NCBI RefSeq assembly: GCF_010993705.1 | Contig: NZ_WOFO01000009.1 | Coordinates: 180,691-244,690, forward strand | Direction of reading: 5' to 3' | Length of the DNA stretch: 64,000 nucleotides | Source: Cyclobacterium sp. SYSU L10401 | GTDB lineage: Bacteria; Bacteroidota; Bacteroidia; Cytophagales; Cyclobacteriaceae | Position numbers and translations under genes: made by a program | Notes under the pieces: model-generated | Database searches by the model: none | What the model was told of the DNA's origin: nothing | Seen by the model: only the letters and a program-made list of their open reading frames with translations | Shown: piece after piece, positions 43,592 through 52,342 of the stretch | How the letters are laid out: the number at the start of each line of letters is the position of its first letter | Numbering within the stretch: the first letter of the stretch is position 1

Positions 43592-44935
43592 CTATACATT
43601 TCTTGAAAATTTAAGCCTTTGCCCCTGTTTACTTTCATCAAATGTACCATTATCGTACACCAGGTGTCCGGAAACGAATGTATGGGTAATTTTAGACCTA
43701 AAAGTCTGCCCCTCAAAAGGTGACCAACCACATTTCGAAAGGACATTCTCCTTCTTTACCTCCCAGGGATCTTCCAGGTCCACCAAAACCATGTCCGCCT
43801 GGTATCCCGGTCGCAGATAACCCCGCTTTTCAATTTCAAAAAGTACCGCCACATTATGGCTGGTTTTTTGCACAATTTCCTCCAAACTTATTTTATGCTC
43901 ATGATACATCTCCAATAAAGCAGGCAGGCAATGTTGTACCAAAGGACCTCCGGATGGGGCAGAGGTATAGGGATGGGATTTTTCTTCCAGGGTATGCGGG
44001 GCATGGTCGGTAGCAATCACATCTATGTGACCATCCAAAACCCCCTTTAAAATCCCCTCCCTATCTTTAGCGGTTTTAATGGCAGGGTTCCACTTGATAA
44101 AATTCCCCCGTTCTTCGTAGTCTTCTTCAGCAAACCACAAATGATGGACGCAGGCTTCTGCGGTAATGCGTTTTTCTTCCAGAGGAAGTCGGTTATCAAA
44201 AAGCATGACTTCTTTTGCTGTACTGATATGCAGTACATGCAGCTTGCTCCCATACATTCTGGCCATATCCACTACCCTTTTTGAAGCATCAAAACAGGCC
44301 TCTTCCGTTCTGATTTTGGGATGAAAACGGACAGGTATGTCGTCCCCATATTCCTTTTTATACTTCTCGAGGTTGGCCTTAATGATGTCATCGTTCTCAC
44401 TATGGGTAGCTATCAGTATGGGGCAGTATCTGAAAATCTTCTCCAGGCTATCTGGATTATCCACCAGCATATTGCCAGTAGAGGAGCCTTGAAAAACTTT
44501 CACCCCACAGACTGTTTGGGGGTTGACTTTCTTAATGGTTTCTATATTATCATTGGTCGCTCCCAGGTAAAAGGAGTAATTGGCCAAAGATTTATTGGCC
44601 GCCAAATCGTATTTTTTTTCCAGCAATTCCAAGTCGGTCGTTTGGGGAACAGTGTTGGGCATTTCCATAAAACTGGTTATCCCCCCTGCTACTGCTGCTT
44701 TGCTTTCTGTATAAATTTCAGCTTTATGGGTCAATCCGGGCTCCCGAAAATGCACCTGATCGTCTATCAGGCCCGGCAACAGGTGTTTTCCCTTTGCATC
44801 TATTTCTATATCGGCTTCATGTCCCGACAGATCACCTCCAATGGCAAAAATCAGCCCCTCCTTTATATAGGCATCCCCACGCATTATCTTACCTTCATTC
44901 ACTATATTTGCATCACGGATCAATATTCTTTTCAT
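43592..44935 (-). CDS. Dihydroorotase
   Basis: A 447-residue amidohydrolase for the third step of pyrimidine synthesis. DDQVHFREPGLTHK holds the metal-binding HxR motif, KVFQGSSTGN is the conserved stretch that may carry the bridging lysine, and ATDHAPHT has the metal-binding His and Asp. It is the class I/pyrC-multifunctional-like branch common in Bacteroidota; an allantoinase relative is less likely. Monocistronic; starts about 70 bp from the divergent DEAD helicase. Confidence 0.9.
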   Translation of the reverse strand: MKRILIRDANIVNEGKIMRGDAYIKEGLIFAIGGDLSGHEADIEIDAKGKHLLPGLIDDQVHFREPGLTHKAEIYTESKAAVAGGITSFMEMPNTVPQTTDLELLEKKYDLAANKSLANYSFYLGATNDNIETIKKVNPQTVCGVKVFQGSSTGNMLVDNPDSLEKIFRYCPILIATHSENDDIIKANLEKYKKEYGDDIPVRFHPKIRTEEACFDASKRVVDMARMYGSKLHVLHISTAKEVMLFDNRLPLEEKRITAEACVHHLWFAEEDYEERGNFIKWNPAIKTAKDREGILKGVLDGHIDVIATDHAPHTLEEKSHPYTSAPSGGPLVQHCLPALLEMYHEHKISLEEIVQKTSHNVAVLFEIEKRGYLRPGYQADMVLVDLEDPWEVKKENVLSKCGWSPFEGQTFRSKITHTFVSGHLVYDNGTFDESKQGQRLKFSRNV

Positions 44936-45005
44936 ATCATTTGTTTTTAATAAGCGGATGTATGAATATTTTCACTCCTCATAATTTCCCTAAAATTATA
45001 AAATC

Positions 45006-46361
45006 ATGGCCGATCAGCTGCAATCTTTTGACAATTTTAAGCTCAATACACAACTTTTAAATGCGATAAAAGAAATCGGCTACACCAAACCTACTCCTAT
45101 CCAGGAAAAAGCCATTCCGCTGGCACTTGCCGGACATGACATTCTCGGCATTGCGCAAACAGGTACAGGTAAAACGGCGGCTTATCTGCTCCCCCTCCTT
45201 TTTAAAGTTAAATATGCGCAGGGCGAGCACCCCAGGGCACTGATACTGGCCCCAACCAGAGAACTGGTCATGCAAATCGAATCGGAAATAATCGGATTCG
45301 GCAAATATACTGACCTCAGGTATGTCTGTCTATATGGTGGCCTGGGCCCCAAACCCCAAATAGAAAAAGTAAGCCAGGGCGTAGACATTATTATCGCCAC
45401 TCCAGGCAGGTTTATGGACTTGTATCAAAAAGAGGTGCTCTACACCCGGGATATCAAAACCATGATACTGGATGAGGCTGACAAAATGCTGGATATGGGT
45501 TTTTTGCCACAGATCCGGGCCATATTGGAAATTATTCCTGTAAAACGTCAAAACCTGCTGTTCTCTGCCACCTTCAGTGACCGAATAGAAAAATTGTCCC
45601 ATGAGTTTCTGGAATTCCCAGAGCGGGTGGAAGTAGCCCAACAAGCCACTACCGCAGGCACCATTACCCAGTCCAAGTTTTTTGTCCCCAACTTTAAAAC
45701 CAAATTGAGCCTGCTGGAAAAAATCGTCAAAGATGCTAAATTCGAAAGGGGTATCGTATTTACCCGATCCAGAAAGAATGCAGATGAGGTATTCCGGTAC
45801 CTGGAACACCAGCAGCCGGGAAGCATCCGCGTCATCCATGCCAATAAAGGACAAAATACCCGCATCAACAGCATGGATGAGTTCAAGAAAGGCAGCATTA
45901 AAATCTTGGTAGCTACTGATGTGGCCGCCAGGGGGCTGGATGTCAGCATGGTCAGTCATGTGGTAAACTTTGATGTTCCCGTGATTTACGAAGATTATGT
46001 ACACCGGATCGGAAGAACGGGAAGGGCAGAAAACGAGGGTAAAGCCTTTACTTTTATCAACCCGGCTGAAGTATATCATTTTGAAAAAATAGAAAGCATT
46101 ATCAGGATGCAGGTTCCCCAACGCCGGGTACCCAGAGATGTCTCCGTGTACGACACTCCATTTGAGGAAAAACAAGCCTATGAAAGGGAAATCGACAAAC
46201 AAAAAAGGGGAGACGATCCTGATTTTCAGGGAGCTTTTCATGAAAAAAAATCTCCCCCGAAAAAAGCCCCCGAAAAGCCACAAAAACGTGGCAATAAAAA
46301 CAGCAAGGCCAAAAGAAACCGAAACCAAATGAAAACCAAGGGCAAATGGAAAAACAGTTGA
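45006..46361 (+). CDS. DEAD-box RNA helicase
   Basis: A 451-residue helicase of the RhlE type. Motifs in order: Q motif KPTPIQ, I AQTGTGKT, Ia PTRELVMQ, II DEAD, III SAT, IV IVFTRSRKN, V ATDVAARGLD, VI HRIGRTGR. Residues about 375-451 form a basic, Lys/Arg-rich tail (PRKKPPKSHKN-like) that binds RNA. Probably acts in ribosome assembly or mRNA decay. Divergent from the dihydroorotase gene. Confidence 0.95.
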   Translation: MADQLQSFDNFKLNTQLLNAIKEIGYTKPTPIQEKAIPLALAGHDILGIAQTGTGKTAAYLLPLLFKVKYAQGEHPRALILAPTRELVMQIESEIIGFGKYTDLRYVCLYGGLGPKPQIEKVSQGVDIIIATPGRFMDLYQKEVLYTRDIKTMILDEADKMLDMGFLPQIRAILEIIPVKRQNLLFSATFSDRIEKLSHEFLEFPERVEVAQQATTAGTITQSKFFVPNFKTKLSLLEKIVKDAKFERGIVFTRSRKNADEVFRYLEHQQPGSIRVIHANKGQNTRINSMDEFKKGSIKILVATDVAARGLDVSMVSHVVNFDVPVIYEDYVHRIGRTGRAENEGKAFTFINPAEVYHFEKIESIIRMQVPQRRVPRDVSVYDTPFEEKQAYEREIDKQKRGDDPDFQGAFHEKKSPPKKAPEKPQKRGNKNSKAKRNRNQMKTKGKWKNS

Positions 46362-46659
46362 TGTCCTTTCCCTGACATTTATATTTTTCCCTACCCATAC
46401 ATGGCAAACCTATTTGTAGCCAATTATTTGTTTTTTACAAATAAAAAACTGTAAAGGGTGTTATTATATTATTTTTTTACTGTTTTTTCACAATAGAAAT
46501 TTTTTTATTCTGGATAATAGCCTGATCTTTGTACCCAGATAGTCACCGAAATTTTTACTGGTGATACGTATGGATCGGGTCGTCGGTGTTGGATTTTTTC
46601 CAGCTTTTTAATGTAAAGTAATGCTTTAGAGAACATTCAACTTTTAAATCAATTATACC

Positions 46660-47307
46660 ATGAAAAGAATCATGTGTGTCTTTTTGCTGACCTTTATGAT
46701 GGTCAGCCAGCTGTGGGGGCAAATGCAGTTTTTTAAAAATGCAGATTTTGAAAACATTGCCTATACCCATGAAACCATTGCAACGCTCCCATTTTTGACC
46801 AAAGTAACTTTGCTGCCGGAACAAATGGATACCATCAGCAGGCAGGAGCTGTCCAACTTAGAAAAATCGGAAGGAGAAAGCATTCAAAAGGCCATTTACA
46901 CCTGGTTCCAGCAAAGGCAGGAAAATGGGAAATTGTCCGTGACCATTCAGGCGCCGGTCGTTTCCAATGCCAAATTGAAAGCTGCAGGCATTACCCCGGA
47001 CAATTACTTTACCTACAGCCCTGCCCGCCTGGCACATATTTTGGGTGTAGATGCCGTGGTCATGGGTTATTATGAGACCAATCAGCCCAAAGCCGGGCAA
47101 AATGGAGATCGGGACTGTAATGCCCGAAACAAAAATCAAGGCACCAACCTGGCCGTGATCAACCTGTCTATTTTCAATGCTGAAGATGGAGAACTTCTGG
47201 TGCAATTTCAGAATGGGATTGCCGGCAATAAGGAAGTCATGAATGAAGAAATCGTTCAGGCATTAATGAAGAAAGTATCCAAAAGAATGGCTTATACCAA
47301 AATTTAA
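46660..47307 (+). CDS. Exported hypothetical protein
   Basis: A 215-residue protein with a signal peptide (MKRIMCVFLLTFMMVSQLWGQ) and a mixed alpha/beta domain. A middle segment (SPARLAHILGVDAVVMGYYETNQPKAG) and the C-terminal EEIVQALMKKVSKRMAY helix resemble the fold of GNA1162/curli-assembly-like lipoproteins that bind to outer-membrane complexes, though I am not sure. There is no lipobox. Stands alone; ends at a perfect terminator shared with the convergent esterase. Confidence 0.65.
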   Translation: MKRIMCVFLLTFMMVSQLWGQMQFFKNADFENIAYTHETIATLPFLTKVTLLPEQMDTISRQELSNLEKSEGESIQKAIYTWFQQRQENGKLSVTIQAPVVSNAKLKAAGITPDNYFTYSPARLAHILGVDAVVMGYYETNQPKAGQNGDRDCNARNKNQGTNLAVINLSIFNAEDGELLVQFQNGIAGNKEVMNEEIVQALMKKVSKRMAYTKI

Positions 47308-47340
47308 AAGAATACATCCAACTATAATTTAACCTATCGG

Positions 47341-47369
47341 ATAAGCTCCCGGGAAACCCGGGAGCTTAT
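47341..47369. terminator. Bidirectional terminator, 13-bp perfect stem
   Basis: ATAAGCTCCCGGG (47341-47353) pairs perfectly with CCCGGGAGCTTAT (47357-47369) over an AAA loop, between convergent genes. Confidence 0.92.
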
Positions 47370-47370
47370 T

Positions 47371-48237
47371 TTATTTCTGACGGAATGTATCTGAAACAAA
47401 GCTCAATACTGTGGGAAGTGATTCCCTCCAATAGGTCCAGTTATGGGCTCCGTCACGGATCCTGAATTCGTGGGGTATTTCCTTTTTCTTCATGGCAATA
47501 TGGACCAGGCTGTTGCCTTCGTAGAGAAAATCATCATCGCCACAATCAAAAAACCATTTGACGGATTTGATATCCTCAGGATCGTTCACCTCGATTTGCC
47601 GCAATGCCTGATGCCTGTCGTAATAAGCCTCCAAAGTAGCCGGGTTTTTTACTTCTACCTCATTGTTCGCCAGGCCATTTTTGAAATCTTCAAAGCTATT
47701 GTTTCTCAAAGCAGCACTGAGGGGACAAGCTGAGGAAAACAGGTCCGGGCGGTGCATGGCATAGAAGTAAGTACCTCCTCCCCCCATGGATAGCCCCGCT
47801 ATCGCCCGGTAGCGTTTTTCTTTCTTTATTCTATACGTCGATTCTACATAAGGCATCAATTCTTCAAAAAAGAAATCCTCATACCGCCAGTCATTGTTTA
47901 CATCATTGAAATATCCCCTTTTTCCCGTATTGGCGTCTGGCATCACGATGATCATCTGGGTTGCTATTCCTTCGGCAAAAGCCTTATCTGCAATGTGCTG
48001 CACCTCTCCAAACTGAACCCAACCGGTCTGGTCATCTCCGGCTCCGTGCAATAAATAAAGTACCGGGTAAGAACGCTGGGAATATTCATAGCCTGGCGGA
48101 AGATAAACGGCAAATTTCCTTTCCATATCCAGGATTTCACTGTTCATGCTCAGGGCATCAAACACACGGCTTTCCTGGGCCTGCAAGCTGCTGACCAGGA
48201 TCAAAAATAAGGGCAAAAAGAGTTGTAAAGGTTTCAT
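47371..48237 (-). CDS. Exported esterase (enterochelin esterase / feruloyl esterase-like)
   Basis: A 288-residue alpha/beta hydrolase with a signal peptide (MKPLQLFLPLFLILVSSLQAQ). YPVLYLLHGAGDDQTGWVQFG is the oxyanion region, IAGLSMGGGGTYFYAM holds the nucleophile Ser (GLSMGG), the Asp stands in FDCGDDDFL and the His in DGAHNWTYW; the family of Fes/S-formylglutathione-hydrolase-like esterases. Probably cleaves a sugar-acyl ester; substrate unknown. Start ATG 48237, with an alternative ATG 9 bp upstream. Confidence 0.88.
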   Translation of the reverse strand: MKPLQLFLPLFLILVSSLQAQESRVFDALSMNSEILDMERKFAVYLPPGYEYSQRSYPVLYLLHGAGDDQTGWVQFGEVQHIADKAFAEGIATQMIIVMPDANTGKRGYFNDVNNDWRYEDFFFEELMPYVESTYRIKKEKRYRAIAGLSMGGGGTYFYAMHRPDLFSSACPLSAALRNNSFEDFKNGLANNEVEVKNPATLEAYYDRHQALRQIEVNDPEDIKSVKWFFDCGDDDFLYEGNSLVHIAMKKKEIPHEFRIRDGAHNWTYWRESLPTVLSFVSDTFRQK

Positions 48238-48449
48238 AGATTGCATTGGGATTAATGTTTAATATTTTTTTGTTGAATAAAAGGCAAATAAAGATAATGC
48301 TTTTCTAACAGTCCTGCCTGATGGGATCAACGGTAATGATAGGAAATTTTTTGCTGATCTTGTTGCAAGAGCTACCAAAAATTAAAAATACCTAAATATT
48401 TAAAATTTACCAGAACACTTACTCTTTTCTGGTCGGGTAATTCCCATTA

Positions 48450-48599
48450 ATGGTGATTTCTAAAAGCAGCCATAAACGCCAGACAGCTGCTTGCAAGAAA
48501 GCCTCTCTTCAAAGCGCTCAAATCCAGTCTGAAACCCTGAACAGGCTGTTGCGTTATAAAGAATACCAACAAAATCTGCGTAAAAACCACAACCTATGA
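48450..48599 (+). CDS. Possible small basic protein, 49 residues, upstream of a thioredoxin-like gene
   Basis: ATG 48450 opens a frame (MVISKSSHKRQTAACKK ... LRYKEYQQNLRKNHNL) whose TGA overlaps the ATG of the next gene by one base pair set (ATGA at 48596-48599). The peptide is very basic, Q- and K-rich, without a signal peptide. The exact overlap is typical of translationally coupled genes and makes this a candidate short gene; the sequence itself matches nothing I recognise. Confidence 0.45.
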   Translation: MVISKSSHKRQTAACKKASLQSAQIQSETLNRLLRYKEYQQNLRKNHNL

Positions 48600-49084
48600 A
48601 TGCATTTTTCATTAAAATTGTACTCCTTTTTATTCTGGTACCTGATTTTTCATTTACGGAAGAACCGGAGCCGGATTTCAAGATTATCTCCTTTGAAGAA
48701 TTTGAAGCCCTGACATCAGCGGATTCGGAAAAACTGCGTATCTACAATTTCTGGGCCACCTGGTGTGCCCCCTGCATTCGGGAAATGCCCCATTTTGAGC
48801 AGGCCAGCAAGGACAATCCTGAACTGGAATTGATTTTTATTTCCATGGATGACGGGCGCCGGCCGGAAAGAGTCACTGCTTTCATTGAAAAAAAGGACAT
48901 TCAGTCTCCTGTCTACCTGCTCAATGATGTAGATTTCAATTCCTGGATTGATAAAGTGGATAAAAGCTGGACAGGCGCCATTCCTGCCACCCTTTTTATA
49001 CTTCCCGATGGGAAGCGCCGTTTTCATGAAGGAGAATTGGAAGCCACTGCATTACAAGACTTAATCGATCAACTTAAACCATAA
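48596..49084 (+). CDS. Exported TlpA-like thioredoxin-fold protein
   Basis: A 162-residue protein with an N-terminal hydrophobic helix (about 4-20) acting as signal peptide or anchor and a thioredoxin domain. The active site WATWCAPCIREMP holds CxxC. TlpA-like proteins act as periplasmic thiol reductants. It overlaps the upstream 49-residue frame by ATGA and is 4 bp before a second thioredoxin-fold gene, so the three genes can form one unit. Confidence 0.85.
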   Translation: MNAFFIKIVLLFILVPDFSFTEEPEPDFKIISFEEFEALTSADSEKLRIYNFWATWCAPCIREMPHFEQASKDNPELELIFISMDDGRRPERVTAFIEKKDIQSPVYLLNDVDFNSWIDKVDKSWTGAIPATLFILPDGKRRFHEGELEATALQDLIDQLKP

Positions 49085-49088
49085 AACC

Positions 49089-49715
49089 ATGAAAACGACA
49101 GCTACTTTAGCCTTAACCCTCCTGACCCTACTGTGCCTTTCCTCCCCGAGCTTTGGCCAAAATGAGGGTTATTCAATTGGAGACGAAGCCATGGATTTTG
49201 AATTGACCAATGTGGACGGGTCCCGGGTTTCACTGAGTGGGATGGAAAATGCAAAGGGTGCATTTGTGATTTTCTCCTGTAATACCTGTCCGTATGTAAA
49301 AGCTTATGAGGATCGAATGATTCAACTGCACGAAAAGTATGCCCCTCAGGGATACCCGGTTATTGCCATCAATCCCAATGATGCCCAGATCAGCCCTGGT
49401 GACAGCTTTGATGCCATGAAAAAAAGGGCGGAAGAAAAAGATTTTCCTTTTCCCTACCTTCATGACGAGACGCAGGAAGTCATCAAAGCTTACGGAGGCA
49501 GTAGAACCCCACATGTGTACTTGCTCAACAAGGAAAACGGCAAGTTTATCGTCAAATATATCGGAGCCATAGACAACAACTACCAGGATGCTTCTGCCGT
49601 TACCAAACACTATGCAGAAGACGCAGTAGCGTCCCTATTGAAAGGGCAAAATATAGCTGAAGAAACCACCAAAGCCATTGGATGCAGCATCAAATGGACC
49701 AGGAAATCGGAGTAA
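49089..49715 (+). CDS. Exported AhpC/TSA-like redoxin
   Basis: A 208-residue protein with a signal peptide (MKTTATLALTLLTLLCLSSPSFGQ) and a thioredoxin/AhpC-TSA domain: SIGDEAMDFELTNVDG, FSCNTCPYVKAYEDRM with a CxxC pair at the usual cysteine position, and YGGSRTPHVYLLN with the cis-Pro loop. It belongs to the thioredoxin-family redoxins exported in Bacteroidota. Co-transcribed with the TlpA-like gene 4 bp upstream; they may form an electron-transfer pair. Confidence 0.85.
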   Translation: MKTTATLALTLLTLLCLSSPSFGQNEGYSIGDEAMDFELTNVDGSRVSLSGMENAKGAFVIFSCNTCPYVKAYEDRMIQLHEKYAPQGYPVIAINPNDAQISPGDSFDAMKKRAEEKDFPFPYLHDETQEVIKAYGGSRTPHVYLLNKENGKFIVKYIGAIDNNYQDASAVTKHYAEDAVASLLKGQNIAEETTKAIGCSIKWTRKSE

Positions 49716-50121
49716 GCTTTTAACCCCAAAGAATATTTCTACCCAAATTTACGCTATTCATTCAGGTTATTTGGCGGGGGAGCAAGAACATGCCCTCAAT
49801 GTCCTGACGTCCAAAATGAAAAACACTTTTGAAATCAGTTAATCGGACGATATCCTAAATTTCTCTCCCTATTTCAACCTGCTTCAATATTCCCGGGAAA
49901 GCAATGCCCTTCAATGAAACAGAACCCGAAGCAGCTAAATGGTGGAGAAAGGGCTGTTTTCGGGGGTAATTGGGATGGTACTATCTTTTAGCCTACTGGA
50001 TGAGCCGGTATGGCGAGGTTAGGCCGATAGGTCCATGATTCAAACAAAGAACGTAAAGTCCATCACATAGACTTAATTCAACAGGCCATATACCGGGCAA
50101 CCTGCCAGTCCGTAGAAAACC
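49716..50121. other. Intergenic, possibly decayed coding sequence
   Basis: About 400 bp. On the plus strand a frame ending near 49850 reads like protein (AGEQEHALNVLTSKMK...) and a neighbouring frame continues in similar style, as if a gene had broken up. No intact start or family. No hairpin of note. Confidence 0.3.
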
Positions 50122-50376
50122 TTATTGCCCTTTTCCCTGGTTGGGGTTTTTGCTTCTTTGTCTTGCACGCTCAATCGTTTTTCTCTTGTAATCCTCATCG
50201 GTATGATACCTGTTTCTGGCCCGTTCCAGGGTTTTTGCCCTGTACTCTGGATCTTCCTGATATCGCTCCCTGTAGGTTGTCCTCGCCTTTTCCCTGAATT
50301 CGACATCGTATAGGTAGCGTTCTTTCTGTTTTTTTAAAATCCGCTCTCTGTTTTTTTCATACCAACTCTTTTCCAT
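50122..50376 (-). CDS. Small charged protein with three 18-residue repeats
   Basis: An 84-residue protein built from three 18-residue units, each close to RYxxDxEYRxKTxERAR: RYLYDVEFREKARTTYRE, RYQEDPEYRAKTLERARN and RYHTDEDYKRKTIERARQ. Highly charged, helix-rich and probably a coiled coil; the N-terminus (MEKSWYEKNRERILKKQKE) has a related pattern. Small proteins of this style occur in Bacteroidota and phages, sometimes beside HNH genes; function unknown. Start ATG 50376. Confidence 0.6.
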   Translation of the reverse strand: MEKSWYEKNRERILKKQKERYLYDVEFREKARTTYRERYQEDPEYRAKTLERARNRYHTDEDYKRKTIERARQRSKNPNQGKGQ

Positions 50377-50504
50377 AATTTCTATGTTAGCAGATTAAAA
50401 TTTGATATCAACCCAGGTACTAAAAACTATTCACTTCGAATTTGCGAAAATTTTATTTGAAAATCAAGTATAACTAAGGTGTATTTCTTATAACGAGGCC
50501 TCAT

Positions 50505-50975
50505 TTATTCCGCGTGAAGTGCCTTTTTAAGCTTCACAGGATGCCTGGTTGTACCAAAGCCAAAGTGGTCCCCTTCCCGGGGCACCCCATTGATATGGGC
50601 TTTACCATGGCCGGAGGCATCAAAAATTACAACCTTTTCAGCAGGGCTGGTGTATTCCAGGTAAAGGCCTCCGGAAGTAAGGTGTTCATGCTTGAATAGG
50701 CCGTTCTCATCTGCTGAAATGACTTCCCAATTGACCCCAGAATCACCGTTCTGATTCGCTGGCTGAATCGATTGGTTTGCCAGCAGCAGCGGAATGACCG
50801 GATCGGTGGGGAATTCGCTGCGGGCATAGCGGGGGTATTTTACCGGGGCTCCAAAGCCCCTAACCCATCCTTCTGTAAATACAATCTGATCAGTGTTGGT
50901 TTGCGCCTGGATACCGGAAAATAGTCCGGATAGCAGGGCCAGGAGCAGCAGTATGCCACATGGTTGTTTGCGCAT
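50505..50975 (-). CDS. Exported hypothetical protein, probably truncated
   Basis: A 156-residue protein with a signal peptide (MRKQPCGILLLLALLSGLFSGIQAQ) and a beta-rich domain holding AHINGVPREGDHFGFG. The last residues (HPVKLKKALHAE) look like the start of a strand that continues as HPVKLKKG... in longer relatives, so the gene may be cut, with the remainder lost. It is probably a fragment of a bigger secreted enzyme or binding protein; no catalytic residues seen. Confidence 0.5.
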   Translation of the reverse strand: MRKQPCGILLLLALLSGLFSGIQAQTNTDQIVFTEGWVRGFGAPVKYPRYARSEFPTDPVIPLLLANQSIQPANQNGDSGVNWEVISADENGLFKHEHLTSGGLYLEYTSPAEKVVIFDASGHGKAHINGVPREGDHFGFGTTRHPVKLKKALHAE

Positions 50976-51068
50976 GTTAATTGTGGTTGAAGTGGTAAGG
51001 CAACTGGAATTAGATTCCTCAAATGCCTGCTTTAATTTTGATTGTTCAAAGAAAAGGGTTTTAAACCC

Positions 51069-52034
51069 CTATTTTTTAAATATATTTTTTCTATGCCATA
51101 TTAAATTCTTTTTCAAAGGCCAATAGGCCTCATTTAGAGGTAGACTAATCTGTTTGTTTTCAAAAGATTTGATCCCATAGCTTGATTGATGTTCGTTAAA
51201 ACATTTTGAAACCAGCACCTGAAAATTTTCATCGATTGAAATCAAACCCCTGTCAAACGCTCGATGAAGATTTGGACATAAGGCAATGCCATTCTTAATG
51301 GTATCATCAAAACTTTTGCTAAATGGCTTAATGTGACAAGCATCAATCATGGATAAGGTAAGTGTCGCATCTATGCGCATCCCGGAAACTGCACAGGTAT
51401 TATTATAAATTTTTGGAACTTCCCTTTTAAATAGGTCCCCTCTGATGAATATTTCTTCCTCATTCTGTTCTTGGATCAGGCTTTGAATTTCAGACCTATA
51501 CTGTTCTGGTGATTCATTTAAAATTTTACTTTCAATTTCATCAAAAAACTTTAGCTGATTTTCTGAGGAAAATATGAAATCACTACTCTTCGAAGGGAAG
51601 TATTCATCCAATAAAAACTGTTGCATTACCATGTTACTTTTTGGATCTTTCATCAATGAAAATAAATCTTGATCCAAGAGCGCATAATCAACTGCTACAT
51701 TTAAATTTGCAAAACTTCGCATGGAAGTCGATAAACGAATGATTTTTTCAAATCCCAATTTTGGAACGAGCTTCCAGAATTTTTCGCTTTTTAAATGAAA
51801 GAAAGGTAAAGCAAATAGGCAATGGTGATTTGTGGTTACTAATATTGCCCAGTTCGTCTTGAAGAACGCAACCAATTCAGGAGTTATACGAATATTATTG
51901 GAATCATTAATACCCGTTTGAAAGGTTTGTAACAAAGAAATTAAAAGAACAGGCTTATGAGGAGCGATACCATGTGCCCTGTCAATTCTTAGTTTCCGAA
52001 AGGCATGTAGATATTTCTGAAGCTTTTTTTCCAC
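51069..52034 (-). CDS. HNH endonuclease with SBD-like N-terminal domain
   Basis: A 321-residue predicted restriction endonuclease. The N-terminal domain (about 1-150) has RIDRAHGIAPHKPVLLISLL and the LPFFHLKSEKFWKL turn, which recall the sulfur-binding domain of phosphorothioate-dependent McrA-type enzymes; that resemblance is by eye. The C-terminal HNH fold (about 205-290) has CAVSGMR, MIDACHIKPFS (metal-binding His) and NGIALCPNLHRAFDRG with the closing His. It stands alone, without methylase or dnd genes, so it would be a solitary modification-dependent nuclease. AT-rich compared with its neighbours. Confidence 0.8.
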   Translation of the reverse strand: MEKKLQKYLHAFRKLRIDRAHGIAPHKPVLLISLLQTFQTGINDSNNIRITPELVAFFKTNWAILVTTNHHCLFALPFFHLKSEKFWKLVPKLGFEKIIRLSTSMRSFANLNVAVDYALLDQDLFSLMKDPKSNMVMQQFLLDEYFPSKSSDFIFSSENQLKFFDEIESKILNESPEQYRSEIQSLIQEQNEEEIFIRGDLFKREVPKIYNNTCAVSGMRIDATLTLSMIDACHIKPFSKSFDDTIKNGIALCPNLHRAFDRGLISIDENFQVLVSKCFNEHQSSYGIKSFENKQISLPLNEAYWPLKKNLIWHRKNIFKK

Positions 52035-52342
52035 TTTTTAGCGGCTGATTGGATAAAAAAATAATTTAAAAGTTTACCAGAAGGGAAAATTTTTGTCCAC
52101 AAGTTTTTTATTCCTTTCGTTTTTTAAGTCATCTACCTATAAAAGATATGCTTAACCAAAATGACATGTATTAGCTTCAAATAATATTGATTCGTACTCA
52201 TTTTTAACTAAACTTTAATAATCCGAGGAATACCTTAATTTAATTAATGAAAATTCTACTACTTGAAACGTCGCAGGTACGCCCGCCCGAGAGATTAAAA
52301 TTTCATCTAATTACCAGGTAACAAATACCTGAAATCTCCCCT
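52035..52342. other. AT-rich intergenic stretch, no gene recognised
   Basis: About 310 bp, markedly AT-rich, upstream of the HNH gene. No complete promoter pair or hairpin could be identified with confidence. Confidence 0.4.
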
